64,000 bases of DNA from positions 2,597,001 through 2,661,000 of the forward strand of contig NC_014248.1 in assembly GCF_000196515.1 (NCBI RefSeq). Direction: 5' to 3'. Positions 45,555 to 55,591 of this stretch are shown here, one piece after another. Every line of letters starts with the position of its first letter. Position 1 is the first letter of the stretch. The notes below the pieces were generated by a model. The model saw only the letters and a list, made by a program, of their open reading frames with translations, did not search any database and was not told the DNA's origin. The DNA comes from 'Nostoc azollae' 0708 (GTDB lineage: Bacteria; Cyanobacteriota; Cyanobacteriia; Cyanobacteriales; Nostocaceae). Both the position numbers and the translations under genes were made by a program.

Positions 45555-46463
45555 ATGAGTAGAACTTATCAAGCAACTGGCATTAATCTCAAAACCCAGG
45601 CGTTGGGAGAGTCAGATAAAATAGTGACAATTTTAACTAAGGAATTCGGTTTAATTCGGGCGATCGCAACTGGGGCGCGTAAACACAACTCCAGCTTGGG
45701 CGGTAGAAGCGGAATATTCGTAGTTAATCAATTACTAATTTCCCAAGGGCGATCGTCACAACCAGCTACACCAACCCTAGATAAAATTACCCAAGCGGAA
45801 ACTATAAAAACTTATCCAAGTCTAACTAAAGACCTGGGAAAACTAACAGCTAGTCAATATTTAGCCGAAATAGTTTTATGTCAAGCATTAAGCGAACAAC
45901 CCCAAACAGAACTTTATGAATTACTTAATGAACATCTCCAGCGTCTAGAAGCCTTACCCAAAACTCAGGGACTAGATGTAGTAGCACATTTAGCCCATGG
46001 AGTTTTTCACCTCTTAGCGTTAGCAGGACTAACACCTCAAGTCCAATTTTGTTGCTTAACTCAGCGTCCCCTCACACCAGACTTAACAAATCCCAACTGG
46101 CAAGTAGGATTTAGCATCTCTGCTGGAGGGACGATTTGCTTACAAGCTTGGGAACAGTTAAGACAAGAAAGGGAAAAACAAAGAAAGGAAGAAAATTCCC
46201 CAGTCTCCAATCCTCCCTATGAAACCCTTGTCCATCACCAAGACATACCCAAAATTTCCAGTCGCCTGGGTGCAAAAGAACTAAATATGCTCCAACATTT
46301 GTCCCAACCAGAGATAATGCAAATAGATGCAGCCTCAGATTTTGGCTGGTTATCTGTTGAGCATATTTTGCGCCAGTACACTCAGTACCACCTTGGCCGT
46401 CCTATTCGCTCTGCTACCTTGATTGATTCTTATTTTGCCGCTAACCATGATGCAATCGTCTGA
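45555..46463 (+). CDS. recO: DNA repair protein RecO
   Basis: 302 residues. RecO loads RecA at gaps together with RecF and RecR. The N-terminal OB fold is [20 protein letters not shown], then [20 protein letters not shown], and the helical domain follows ([18 protein letters not shown]). The C-terminal part contains [12 protein letters not shown] and [19 protein letters not shown], in the region of the family zinc finger, which here seems to retain few cysteines. The stop lies inside the start of the following MFS gene. Intact. Confidence 0.93.
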   Translation: MSRTYQATGINLKTQALGESDKIVTILTKEFGLIRAIATGARKHNSSLGGRSGIFVVNQLLISQGRSSQPATPTLDKITQAETIKTYPSLTKDLGKLTASQYLAEIVLCQALSEQPQTELYELLNEHLQRLEALPKTQGLDVVAHLAHGVFHLLALAGLTPQVQFCCLTQRPLTPDLTNPNWQVGFSISAGGTICLQAWEQLRQEREKQRKEENSPVSNPPYETLVHHQDIPKISSRLGAKELNMLQHLSQPEIMQIDAASDFGWLSVEHILRQYTQYHLGRPIRSATLIDSYFAANHDAIV

Positions 46464-48093
46464 TTTGGATAGAAAAGTCCCGCCTCTATCACCTAGCCAA
46501 GCTCAAAACAAGATTAGGGTATCAGAATCTACAAGACTTAATCATTTAAATTCTGTTCCCCAGTCTCAGCCTGGCCAAATTAATAAGCAAGAAATGTCTG
46601 TCAAAGAAGTTGCTAATGATCAAAAAGGGACAACAGAAGTTAATTTAACTGATATCCCTAAACCATCGGCACTGCATTCTGACATCGCCCTGACAATTAC
46701 TGAACAAAATGGCAAAGTTAATAGAACACAACAGACTTTGCCAGAAGCGATTTCAACAGAAACATCACAATTAAATGGCTCTGGTTCGGGTGGAGAAACG
46801 GCATCACGAGATGTAGAAAAACAAGGATTTTTTCCTGTCCTGAAAAACCCGAATTTTCTAGCTCTTTGGGGTGGTCAAATTTTCTGTCAACTGGCGGATA
46901 AAGTATATCTGGTGCTGATGATTGCTCTGATTAATAGCGAGTTTCAACAGGGTGGTCAAAGCATTAGTGGTTGGGTATCGGCGTTAATGATGATTTTTAC
47001 CATTCCCGCAGTGCTGTTTGGTTCAGTCGCTGGTGTGTTTGTAGATCGCTGGTCAAAAAAAGTTGTGCTGGTGGCATCGAATATTTGGCGCGGTATTCTA
47101 GTTTTAGCCATTCCTTTTTTACTTTGGTTAACCTATGATTGGCAACCTGTAGGAGTTTTGCCGGTGGGTTTTCTGATGATTTTGGCAGTAACTTTTTTGG
47201 TTTCTACGTTGACACAGTTTTTTGCACCAGCAGAACAGGCTGCTATTCCTTTGGTGGTGGAAGAACAGCATTTACTTTCTGCTAATTCCCTGTACACAAC
47301 TACGATGATGGCATCGGTAATTGTCGGTTTTGCTCTGGGGGAACCAGTTTTGGTATTAGCAGATGGAATTTGGTCACAATTCGGTGGTAGTGGAGGACTG
47401 GGTAAAGAAATTTTGGTTGGTGGTAGTTATGCGATCGCCGGAATTATTTTATTACTGCTCAGAACTAACGAAAAACCCAACCCCCCAGAAACAGAATTCC
47501 CTCATGTTTTCTCTGATCTGCGCGATGGTTTGCGTTATCTCCAAGAAAATCAGCGTGTCCGCAATGCTTTATTACAACTAATTATTTTATTTTCTGTCTT
47601 TGCAGCCTTAACCGTACTCGCGGTTCGCATGGCAGAAATTATCCCCAATCTCAAAGCTTCCCAATTCGGCTTTTTACTCGCATCTGGTGGTGTTGGTATC
47701 GCCGGTGGTGCAACCATTCTCGGTCAATTTGGACAACGCTTTTCCTATAGGCAACTTAGTCTGTGGGGTTGTCTCGGCATGGCAGCATCTTTATTCGGTC
47801 TTTCCATCTTCACAACCCAGCTAGGTGCAGTGCTGCTATTACTAGCTTTAGTTGGTGTATTTGGTGCTTTGGTGGGTATCCCAATGCAAACGGCTATTCA
47901 AACCGAAACACCCCCAGAAATGCGCGGCAAAGTGTTTGGCCTGCAAAATAATGTGATTAATATTGCCCTCACCCTACCCCTAGCATTAGCAGGTGTAGCC
48001 GAAACCTTTCTTGGCTTACAGTCAGTCTTTTTGGCATTAGCTATCATCGTTTTCTTGGGAGGTATCTTAACCTGGTACAATTCCCGTGGTTAG
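46447..48093 (+). CDS. MFS transporter with long N-terminal extension
   Basis: About 548 residues. The first ~120 are polar and probably disordered (Ser, Gln and Lys rich), followed by a 12-span major facilitator domain starting [20 protein letters not shown]. The motif-A loop reads [17 protein letters not shown], and the second half begins [20 protein letters not shown]. This type of MFS_3-like transporter next to recO is common in cyanobacteria; the substrate is unknown. The start codon (ATG 46447 or 46450) overlaps the end of recO, so translation is probably coupled. Intact. Confidence 0.85.
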   Translation: MMQSSDLDRKVPPLSPSQAQNKIRVSESTRLNHLNSVPQSQPGQINKQEMSVKEVANDQKGTTEVNLTDIPKPSALHSDIALTITEQNGKVNRTQQTLPEAISTETSQLNGSGSGGETASRDVEKQGFFPVLKNPNFLALWGGQIFCQLADKVYLVLMIALINSEFQQGGQSISGWVSALMMIFTIPAVLFGSVAGVFVDRWSKKVVLVASNIWRGILVLAIPFLLWLTYDWQPVGVLPVGFLMILAVTFLVSTLTQFFAPAEQAAIPLVVEEQHLLSANSLYTTTMMASVIVGFALGEPVLVLADGIWSQFGGSGGLGKEILVGGSYAIAGIILLLLRTNEKPNPPETEFPHVFSDLRDGLRYLQENQRVRNALLQLIILFSVFAALTVLAVRMAEIIPNLKASQFGFLLASGGVGIAGGATILGQFGQRFSYRQLSLWGCLGMAASLFGLSIFTTQLGAVLLLLALVGVFGALVGIPMQTAIQTETPPEMRGKVFGLQNNVINIALTLPLALAGVAETFLGLQSVFLALAIIVFLGGILTWYNSRG

Positions 48094-48402
48094 TGATTAA
48101 CTTAGTGAAATCGTTGGTTTTCGTGCTAAACTTGTTCCAGCCAAAATTCATCTAATACTTGCTGGGGATTAACCAAAGATTATTCTGATTAAGTTGTAAT
48201 TCAATTCATTAATTAACAACTTACAAAGTGTAACACTACAGCCATAAAATTTCTCGTTCAATAGGCTTAAATATAAGCTTATTAAACTAAATTAAATATG
48301 GGCTTAGTTAAGCATGATCAAAAATTCAGCAAGTATAACAGGATAAAAACAGCTAAGTATAAAAAACAGATAATCTCAAGCCGATTTTATTCATATCAAA
48401 GA

Positions 48403-49551
48403 ATGCGTATAGCCTGGATTGGAAAAAAATCGCCATTTTGCGGCAATGTCACCTACAGTCGAGAAATTACTAATGCGTTGCTAGACCGGGGACATCAAGT
48501 TAGCTTTCTTCACTTTGCTCAAGAAGAATCCCAAGCAGATAACTGGCCTAATTTTCAGGAAGTTTCTTTACCCTTCATTTACAAATCTCAGGTTTACACT
48601 ATTCCCACTTTTAAAGCGACTAAGGTTTTAACTCAGTCACTAAGGGAAATCAAGCCAGATATTGTTCATGCTTCCTTGACTCTATCGACTCTGGATTTTG
48701 TTTTACCAGAAATTTGTGAAGAATTAAATGTCCCTCTCATTGCCACTTTCCACACTCCATTTGCTGGTAAAGGGGCAAAATTAATTTCTGGTACCCAGCT
48801 TTTAGCTTATCAACTATACGCACCTTTTTTAGATCACTATGATCGGGTCATCGTTTTTTCCCAAATTCAAAGGGAATTATTGGCACGCATGGGAGTTAGG
48901 GAAGAAAAAATTGCTGTTATTCCTAACGGTGTTGATACTGCTAAGTATTCTCCTGGTAGTTCTCAAATAAAAGCCGAATTTGGTGCAGAGCGCTTATTTG
49001 TCTATCAAGGTCGCATAGCCCCAGAGAAAAACGTTGAATCCATGCTACGCGCTTGGAAGCAGTCAGATATGGCGACTGATAGTAAATTGTTAATGGTTGG
49101 TGATGGCCCGTTAAAATCTTCCTTAGAAACTTTTTATGGTGCAGAATACGGTATCCACTGGTTAGGATTTATAGCAGATGAAAACCGCCGCATAGAAATA
49201 TTACGCGGTGCAGATGTATTTATTTTACCTTCTTTGGTTGAAGGTCTATCTTTATCTCTTTTAGAAGGAATGTCCTGTGGTGTAGCTTGTTTAGCCACTG
49301 ATGTGGGTGCAGATGGGGAAGTATTGGAAAAAGGTGCAGGTGTAGTGATTAGTACCAGTTCTGTGCGATCACAACTCAGAACACTTTTACCACTATTCCA
49401 AGATCATCCAGAGTTAACAACCCTGTTGGGGCAGAAAGCCAGAAAGCGAGTATTAGAACGTTATACCCTGAATGATAATATCACGCAATTAGAAGAACTT
49501 TATAACCGAGTTCTTGCACAGCGACCTTTAACACTAAGTTGGGGTGTTTAA
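48403..49551 (+). CDS. Glycosyltransferase family 4, possibly digalactosyldiacylglycerol synthase
   Basis: 382 residues of GT-B fold. The start MRIAWIGKKSPFCGNVTYSR and ITNALLDRGHQVSFLHFAQE recall the cyanobacterial DgdA (digalactosyldiacylglycerol synthase) group. I cannot confirm the name, so no symbol is given. The donor half starts RLFVYQGRIAPEKNVESML, and the EX7E-like motif is LVEGLSLSLLEGMSCGVACL. An upstream ATG at 48298 would add 35 basic residues that are not part of the family. It is intact and follows the MFS gene with about 310 bases between. Confidence 0.8.
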   Translation: MRIAWIGKKSPFCGNVTYSREITNALLDRGHQVSFLHFAQEESQADNWPNFQEVSLPFIYKSQVYTIPTFKATKVLTQSLREIKPDIVHASLTLSTLDFVLPEICEELNVPLIATFHTPFAGKGAKLISGTQLLAYQLYAPFLDHYDRVIVFSQIQRELLARMGVREEKIAVIPNGVDTAKYSPGSSQIKAEFGAERLFVYQGRIAPEKNVESMLRAWKQSDMATDSKLLMVGDGPLKSSLETFYGAEYGIHWLGFIADENRRIEILRGADVFILPSLVEGLSLSLLEGMSCGVACLATDVGADGEVLEKGAGVVISTSSVRSQLRTLLPLFQDHPELTTLLGQKARKRVLERYTLNDNITQLEELYNRVLAQRPLTLSWGV

Positions 49552-50089
49552 GGAAAAATTCACACTTAATGTCTCTTGTAGGGTGCGTCAGATATGGAAA
49601 ATATGTTGATTGTTCATGAATTATCAAGTCTGACGCACCGCACCCTACTAATATACTAGTACCGCCGTGAATTCAAAATGCTTCTTTGAGAACAGCTAAG
49701 CTAACAAAATAGTGCTTCCAGCCGGCTGCGCCAACAAAATTCAAAATGTATACGGCTTGAGCTTTTCAGAGATTTGGAATGGTTGGTTTACTTACGCCGT
49801 ACTGTACTAGTTACATAAATCTTTTAAGCATTGGCTATAACCAAACAGTCTTTCTCTCTACTTCTGGAGGGTAAGATATATTGTATAATTAGTTGCTAAA
49901 TATTAATTGCTTTCCACTTAATTATCTGAATTCATATTTGATACTTTTCGTCAATTCGTGATTCCTGTTCCTTTACAAACATTAAAAATATCGTTACATT
50001 ACTTCACATGGAAGTTAAGTTAACAATGAACATTTTTAACTTAATCCTTCAAAGCGACTAATTAACAAATAATCTTGGAGATTCCGACT
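49552..50089. other. Intergenic region upstream of ocp with hairpin and MITE-like repeat
   Basis: Contains an inverted repeat (GTAGGGTGCGTCAGA at 49578 against TCTGACGCAC...CACCCTAC at 49629-49648) of the AGGGTGCGTCAG class dispersed in Nostoc genomes, and a ~155 bp segment with imperfect inverted ends ACTAGTAC...GTACTAGT (about 49656-49811). The last 250 bases are AT-rich and would hold the ocp promoter. No gene is visible. Confidence 0.55.
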
Positions 50090-51067
50090 GTGGCTTTAAC
50101 TATCCAGTCTGCTCAAACTATTTTTTCCAATACTCAAGTTCCTAGCCCCATTCCTGCTACCATAGCTTTGTTCGCTCAACTTAACGTTGATGATCAATTA
50201 GCATATCTTTGGTATGCTTATACTGAGATGGGTAAAACTATTACTCCAGCAGCACCCGGAGCAGCACGCTTACAACTAGCCGAAGGTTTGCTTACGCAAA
50301 TTAAGCAAATGTCTCGTGAAGAACAAACAAAAGTGATGCGGGATTTGGCCAGCCGTGCTGATACTCCTATTAGTCGTTCCTATGGATTCTTTAGTGTCAA
50401 TACCAAACTAGCTTTCTGGTACGAGTTAGGAGAATTGATGAAACAGGGAATCATCACTCCCATCCCAGTTGGTTATCAAATGTCTCCTGGTGTAAAAGTA
50501 GTATTAGAAGCCACACAGAAACTTGACCAAGGTCAGCAAATTACTGTATTACGGAATACAGTAGTAGATATGGGATTTGATACTTCTGAACTTGGCCCAA
50601 GTAGTTACCCAAAGGCAGATAAGGCAGATACAGAACCTGCGTTCCAACGGACGACTCCAGTTATTTCCTCAGTTAAAATTGACGGTATTACAGAACCAGC
50701 TGTGTTGGGCTACATTGAAGCTATGAATGCAGATAACTTTGATGCTGCTATTGCACTATTCACAAACGAAGGTGCGCTACAACCACCATTCCAGAAGCCA
50801 ATTGTAGGCCAAAAAGCGATCGCTAAATATATGCGTGAAGAAGCCCAAGGACTTAATATGATGCCACAAAAAGGTATTTGTGAAGTTCAACCAGATGGTT
50901 CTAAACAACTGAAAATCACGGGTGTAGTACAAACTCCTTGGTTTGGTGTTACCGTCGGTATGAATATATCTTGGCGGTTTTTAATCAATCCCGAAGGAAA
51001 AATCTTCTTCCTTGCGATTGATATGCTTGCATCTCCTCAAGAACTGATGAACCTACGTCAAGTTTAA
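50090..51067 (+). CDS. ocp: Orange carotenoid protein (OCP)
   Basis: 325 residues, the photoactive carotenoid protein that quenches excess phycobilisome energy. The helical N-terminal domain runs from ALTIQSAQTIF to about residue 165 and includes MGKTITPAAPGAARLQLAEG. A flexible linker (KADKADTEPAFQ) joins it to the NTF2-like C-terminal domain (TEPAVLGYIEAMNADNFDAA, FQKPIVGQKAIAKYM). The Tyr in VLGYIEAMN and Trp in VQTPWFGVTVG are the positions that hydrogen-bond the carotenoid keto group in OCP. The start is GTG 50090, because a TTG at 50075 would add residues absent from the family. Subclass is not decided. No FRP gene is adjacent. Intact. Confidence 0.93.
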   Translation: MALTIQSAQTIFSNTQVPSPIPATIALFAQLNVDDQLAYLWYAYTEMGKTITPAAPGAARLQLAEGLLTQIKQMSREEQTKVMRDLASRADTPISRSYGFFSVNTKLAFWYELGELMKQGIITPIPVGYQMSPGVKVVLEATQKLDQGQQITVLRNTVVDMGFDTSELGPSSYPKADKADTEPAFQRTTPVISSVKIDGITEPAVLGYIEAMNADNFDAAIALFTNEGALQPPFQKPIVGQKAIAKYMREEAQGLNMMPQKGICEVQPDGSKQLKITGVVQTPWFGVTVGMNISWRFLINPEGKIFFLAIDMLASPQELMNLRQV

Positions 51068-51075
51068 TCAAATAA

Positions 51076-51111
51076 GGAGGCTGTTTAAATTGAGCTATTT
51101 TTACAGCCTCC
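51076..51111 (+). terminator. Stem-loop after ocp
   Basis: GGAGGCTGT (51076-51084) and ACAGCCTCC (51103-51111) form a 9-base perfect stem, 9 bases past the stop. A classical T-tract is missing. The loop contains TTTTT. Confidence 0.6.
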
Positions 51112-51230
51112 CAATAATAGAGTAAACGTTATTGACACCAACGGGAAAATTTGTTATTATTAAAACGATAAGGAAAAACCATATTAATTATTTAAACGCA
51201 ATATAAAGTATTAAGCTAAATCAGCAAATA

Positions 51231-51699
51231 ATGAAAACAGTCATTGACACAAAAGAACTATATGAATCTAATTACCTACAATCCCTAGAGGAGACAATTA
51301 AATCTATCAAGTCTCGTCAGTTAGAAGATATTTACTACGATAACTTAATAGAAGAGTTAGAAGCATTGGCTAAAAACGAAACAAAGACGAGTAAGAAGTA
51401 TATTAGAACAGATTATTATACAGTTATTACTTTATCAAAATTGGCATATAGAAAAGCCCAGAAATACTAACCATTGGGCAGCAGAAATTATTAGTTTTGG
51501 TAATTAAATAAATGAAGAATTAACCACTAACTTACGTAACGATACCATTTAGAAGAAAACATCAATCTCATTGATAGCAATGCCTTAGATTAGGTTAAAA
51601 CCAAAACTAAAACCAAAACAAAACTAACCAATTTACCAGAACTATCTCCCTACAGCTTAGATTCGTATTTTACGTAAAAACTGGTTGCCTTCATCTTAA
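51231..51699 (+). pseudogene. DUF29 family protein, frameshifted
   Basis: ATG 51231 opens ELYESNYLQSLEETIKSIKS and YYDNLIEELEALAKNE, the DUF29 N-terminus. At about 51395 the sequence shifts frame: LEQIIIQLLLYQNWHIEKPR, NHWAAEIISFGN, then a TAA and INEELTTNLRND with another stop. The typical C-terminus survives in a third frame as LPELSPYSLD and NWLPSS before TAA at 51697-51699. At least two frameshifts and two stops. Compare the related remnant at 35903-36419. Confidence 0.72.
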
Positions 51700-51732
51700 A
51701 ATATTACCTTTGTTCCTTTACGTGATCTAAAT

Positions 51733-52527
51733 TCAATCCTTCTCCAAAACAGACCACCCTAAACTTGTAGAGTGTTCATAAACCTTTTTTAAAGTATTTA
51801 CATCTCGCACAGAAATAAGTGGTGGGTGGCGAACTTGAGAAAAATAAAGCGCATCAGTTTGTAACTGACTATGACCCCAAATTCCTAAAGCGTGTCCGAG
51901 TTCATGACGTGCTGCTGAAAGCACATAATCACCAGTTTGACTAGGACTCAACAGAATTGTGAAATGGTGAGATAAAATATTATTTTTAGTATATAAATCA
52001 TAAACAGTTAAAGCCGAACGCGCACGGGGGATTTTACTATTAGGTTCAACTTGTAAAGGTGGCGCTTTTCGGAAAATTTTAATATCTGCAATTTCAGCTT
52101 CTTCAACAATCTGCAAAGGTAAATAAACATTCCACTCTTGAACAGCTTGTACAACACTATTAACCCATAGTTGTGCCTGTTTTTCACTTACTCCTGTTGG
52201 TGTTTCTATCTTCACCTTTACTGGAAAATTTGACCAAATTAAATAACCAACTTTAGTAGATTGAATTTGATCAAAATAGTCACCGCTATTGGTTTTATCT
52301 TGCCACTTTTCTAAAGTAGCTGGTAAAGGATGGGGTTTTTGGAGAATAGGTCTAGAAGTCAATAATTGGAAGTTGTTTTCCTCTTCTCTGAAAATAGTAT
52401 TGACTGGAAAGTTAGTAAAAACAACTAACAGTCCTGTAATTATTGCTAAAAACAGAACTGCTAGTAAGGGTTGCCAAAATCCTTTATTTCCAGTTTTGGA
52501 TATCAGCTTTTGAGTGTTTTTACCCAT
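51733..52527 (-). CDS. Matrixin-like zinc metalloprotease (M10 type)
   Basis: 264 residues. One N-terminal membrane anchor or uncleaved signal (WQPLLAVLFLAIITGLLVVF) places the rest on the periplasmic or outer side. The zinc site is complete: HELGHALGIWGH gives HExxHxxGxxH, with a downstream Met-turn candidate not obvious. VNSVVQAVQEWNVYLPLQIV and ALTVYDLYTKNNILSHHFTI are typical of cyanobacterial matrixin family members. The substrate is unknown. Intact, unlike the larger metalloprotease at 8087-10911. Convergent with the DUF29 remnant. Confidence 0.88.
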   Translation of the reverse strand: MGKNTQKLISKTGNKGFWQPLLAVLFLAIITGLLVVFTNFPVNTIFREEENNFQLLTSRPILQKPHPLPATLEKWQDKTNSGDYFDQIQSTKVGYLIWSNFPVKVKIETPTGVSEKQAQLWVNSVVQAVQEWNVYLPLQIVEEAEIADIKIFRKAPPLQVEPNSKIPRARSALTVYDLYTKNNILSHHFTILLSPSQTGDYVLSAARHELGHALGIWGHSQLQTDALYFSQVRHPPLISVRDVNTLKKVYEHSTSLGWSVLEKD

Positions 52528-52534
52528 TACTTAG

Positions 52535-52768
52535 TTACTTAGGCAACCAATTAGCACTTAAAACCACAGTTAAACCGAGGAAAATTACTACTAATGCCCA
52601 AGTAACCCGATTTAAAGTATTTTCTGCACTCTTGGTGCTGCTGAATAATTGTGCTTGTCCACCAATCGCACCAATACCATCACCTTTAGGACTATGTAGT
52701 AATACAAGAATAATCAAACCTAAAGCGGAAAATGCCCAAATACCTTGCACGATCTTAGTAAGTGTCAT
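52535..52768 (-). CDS. secG: SecG, protein-export membrane subunit
   Basis: 77 residues. SecG is the small accessory subunit of the SecYEG translocon. Two membrane spans (IVQGIWAFSALGLIILVLLH and VTWALVVIFLGLTVVLSANW) flank the polar loop SPKGDGIGAIGGQAQLFSST, the family signature. The start at 52768 (MTLTKIVQ) is preferred over 52786 because the upstream codons come from AT-rich TTTTGAA repeats. It follows gpmI on the same strand with about 145 bases between, a gene order widely shared by cyanobacteria. Confidence 0.93.
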   Translation of the reverse strand: MTLTKIVQGIWAFSALGLIILVLLHSPKGDGIGAIGGQAQLFSSTKSAENTLNRVTWALVVIFLGLTVVLSANWLPK

Positions 52769-52811
52769 AACTAATTCAAAATTCAAAATTCAAAGTTAAC
52801 AAACATCAATA

Positions 52812-52890
52812 TAAATAGCGGCTACACAGGTTCAGGCTGGATTTTTTGTCAGTCTATGTATGTCGACTTTGTTAGTATAGCCGCTATTTA
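52812..52890. repeat. 13 bp inverted repeat between gpmI and secG
   Basis: TAAATAGCGGCTA at 52812-52824 and its exact complement at 52878-52890 are separated by 53 bases. Together with CAGGTTCAGGCTGG and GTCGACTTTG in the interior it looks like a small repeat element rather than a terminator. Confidence 0.75.
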
Positions 52891-52914
52891 TAATCGTCAG
52901 GAATTGAATCTATT

Positions 52915-54513
52915 TTACAAACCTAGTTGTACAGGAGTGCGAGTAGGTTTCAACTCATATTCTGCTACTTTAAGGAGCGAGCGCCCAGTCATTTCCAGTG
53001 GCTGGGGTAGCTGTAAAATATCCAGAATAGTTGGAGCAATGTCGGCTAACTTGCCATCATTTCTCAATTCCACATTTGTTCCATATCCAGGTATTTTGAC
53101 TTTTTCGCCTTCTACCAAGATTAAAGGAACAGGGTTAGTGGTGTGAGCCGTCCAAGGATTACCTTCGTCATCTAGCATATACTCAGCGTTCCCGTGGTCA
53201 GCAGTAATAATTGCCGTACCCCCAACTTTGCCAATACAGTCGATGAGACGAGCCAAACAGCTATCCACTGTTTCAATTGCTGTGAGTGTAGCTTCTACTA
53301 GTCCCGTATGCCCCACCATATCAGGGTTAGCATAGTTAATTACCACCAGAGAGTAGATCCCCTTTGTAATCGCTGTGATCGCCACATCAGTCACCGCTTT
53401 TGCTGACATTGTTGGTTCTTGGTCATAAGTAGCCACCATTGGACTACTGACTAGTTCCCGGTCTTCTCCATCACAAGGTTCTTCTAGTCCCCCATTAAAG
53501 AAATAGGTGACGTGAGCATATTTTTCCGTTTCCGCAGTCCGAAACTGTTTTAAACCTCGATCAGCAATAACTTCACCCAGAATATTGCTGAGATTTTGAG
53601 GTGCGAAAGCCACAAAAACCGGTAATTCCGGATCATATTGGGTAAAAGTTACAAAGGACAGCAGCTGAATTTGCTGTCTTTCAAAACCGTCAAACTTATA
53701 ACTAACAAAAGCTTCAGTTAATTGTCTGGCACGATCGGGGCGGAAATTGAAAAATATTACCCCATCACCGGGTTCCACTGCGCCAGGAGTCAGGCGGACA
53801 GGGAGAACAAACTCGTCAGTGATACCTTCATCGTAAGATGCTTGCAACACTTCTACAGCCGTCAGTCCATTACCAGCGCCATCTTGTGTCATGACATCGT
53901 AAGCACGTTGGACTCGATCCCAACGGTGATCACGATCCATTGCATAATAGCGCCCGCTGACTGTAGCTATTTGCCCGATTCCGGTACAATCTATGTAGTC
54001 TTGCAGTTGTTGAATTGCTTTTATACCGTCCGTTGGCGGTGTATCACGTCCATCAGTAATGGCGTGAATCAACACTTGTGACAGTTGCTCTTTCTTGGCT
54101 AAGTCAAGTAGTCCAAACAGATGGGTAAGATGCGAATGTACCCCTCCCTCAGAACAAAGCCCTACTAGATGCAACTTGCCATTGCGAGAGCGAACTTCCT
54201 GGCAAATTTTGACAAGTGCCGGGTTAGAGGCTAGAGAACCGTCTCCAACCGCATCAGAGATGCGTACCAGTTCTTGGGGAACCACACGCCCAGCGCCAAT
54301 ATTCAAATGACCAACTTCCGAGTTGCCCATTTGACCTTCTGGCAACCCTACGGCTTTTCCTGATGTGCTAATGAGGGTGTGGGGATAAGCTGCCCATAAA
54401 CTATCCATAATTGGAGTTTTAGCAGCAGCGATCGCGTTTCCTCGCTTGTCCTCACAGTAGCCCCACCCATCTAAAATGACTAGCACCACAGGAGCAACAG
54501 GTGCTTTGGTCAT
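52915..54513 (-). CDS. gpmI: 2,3-bisphosphoglycerate-independent phosphoglycerate mutase
   Basis: 532 residues. It interconverts 3- and 2-phosphoglycerate using two manganese ions. LVILDGWGYCEDKRGNAIAA begins the phosphatase-like domain, QMGNSEVGHLNIGAGRVVP holds the phosphoryl-accepting Ser, and HAITDGRDTPPTDG and ITADHGNAEYM bind metal and substrate. Normal length. The start at 54513 (MTKAPVAPVV) is used in place of 54567, whose 18 extra residues are unlike the family. Upstream of secG on the same strand. Intact. Confidence 0.95.
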   Translation of the reverse strand: MTKAPVAPVVLVILDGWGYCEDKRGNAIAAAKTPIMDSLWAAYPHTLISTSGKAVGLPEGQMGNSEVGHLNIGAGRVVPQELVRISDAVGDGSLASNPALVKICQEVRSRNGKLHLVGLCSEGGVHSHLTHLFGLLDLAKKEQLSQVLIHAITDGRDTPPTDGIKAIQQLQDYIDCTGIGQIATVSGRYYAMDRDHRWDRVQRAYDVMTQDGAGNGLTAVEVLQASYDEGITDEFVLPVRLTPGAVEPGDGVIFFNFRPDRARQLTEAFVSYKFDGFERQQIQLLSFVTFTQYDPELPVFVAFAPQNLSNILGEVIADRGLKQFRTAETEKYAHVTYFFNGGLEEPCDGEDRELVSSPMVATYDQEPTMSAKAVTDVAITAITKGIYSLVVINYANPDMVGHTGLVEATLTAIETVDSCLARLIDCIGKVGGTAIITADHGNAEYMLDDEGNPWTAHTTNPVPLILVEGEKVKIPGYGTNVELRNDGKLADIAPTILDILQLPQPLEMTGRSLLKVAEYELKPTRTPVQLGL

Positions 54514-54753
54514 AGTAAAATTGCCCTTTACTTTTTGTAATAACCGAATGATACCATTGCTAATCACCTATGGAAGTTAAATTCTGCTGATTAATTTCTC
54601 AGGTGCGTTCTTACTATCAGCCCAGTGCCTCTTAAATCCTGTAAACAAGCAAGCTGAAAACCCAAAAACGAATGCGATCACTGTCTTGCTTAGATTTGAT
54701 GCGATCGCATTGCACGCCGCAGGTATGGTCCAAATCTCCATCTTAAATTTATA

Positions 54754-55488
54754 TCAAAAATCGGTATAATAGCTTTTGTCGCTAACAGCAAAGATTGTAC
54801 AAAAGCAGGAATCTGGACAGCAAGTTTTGACTATCGCTAAATCAATCTGTTTACCTAAGTTCCAGCGAATTTGTAGCCGACGCTGATTGGTGCTGTCTTC
54901 TGACAAGTATGTTGATTTAGCGAGCGCATTCTCCAAAATGTGCTTGGTATTATCTAAATTTTCTAAATTTTCCAGAGGTGGCAATTTTACACCTAAAATA
55001 GTCGAAACAGTTTGGGTATCAGCCAGTAACCACGTCTAAAGATTTCTAATTGCTAAACCTACAGTACTGCGATCATTAATTGGTTGCTCGTTAATATCTA
55101 AATGATTATCACGAATTTTATTCAAAGCCCGTTCTAAATCAATTTCTCTTGGTTCTAGTTTATCATCTGCATCAACCACAATGAGGATCATATCTACCTC
55201 TTCGGGTTTCCATAAGATAACAATTTGGGCTAGATATTTTGGATCTAAAATAGAATGCCAAGTGCGTAAAGTAAGTTCTTGAATTTCTTGAATTGACGGA
55301 TATCTTTGGACAAAATCACGATCAGGAGATCCAGCATTTACCAATTCTCGTCTAATTAAACTATGCAGTACAGCTTCATTTTTCCTTTCCATTACCTTGC
55401 CACCATCTTCTGGTTTAATATAAGGAATACTTGCCCCCAGTTCTGCCTCACCTTCAGCAATTGATCTAATCTGAACCCGACGATTCAT
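54754..55488 (-). pseudogene. DUF4276-like (Toprim-type) protein with an internal stop
   Basis: ATG 55488, with GGAGG upstream, opens MNRRVQIRSIAEGEAELGAS. The frame runs through IVILWKPEEVDMILIVVDAD, DADDKLEPREIDLERALNKI and INDRSTVGLAIRNL to a TAG at 55036-55038, then continues TWLLADTQTVSTILGVKLPP, LENLDNTKHILENALAKSTY and NQRRLQIRWNLGKQIDLAIV to 54754. The acidic VVDADD strand and following AIRNL-TWLL resemble DUF4276 proteins, which have a Toprim-like fold and often sit beside AAA ATPases. The stop most simply arose from GAG. About 244 residues in full. Follows the ATPase gene on the same strand. Confidence 0.6.
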
Positions 55489-55591
55489 GCTGTATTTCCT
55501 CCAAACACATTCGTAAACCAAAGTTCACCTAGTGCTCCATCATAAGCCTCTAAAGCTTTTTGAAAGCGGACAGAATGAATCTATAGGTAAT

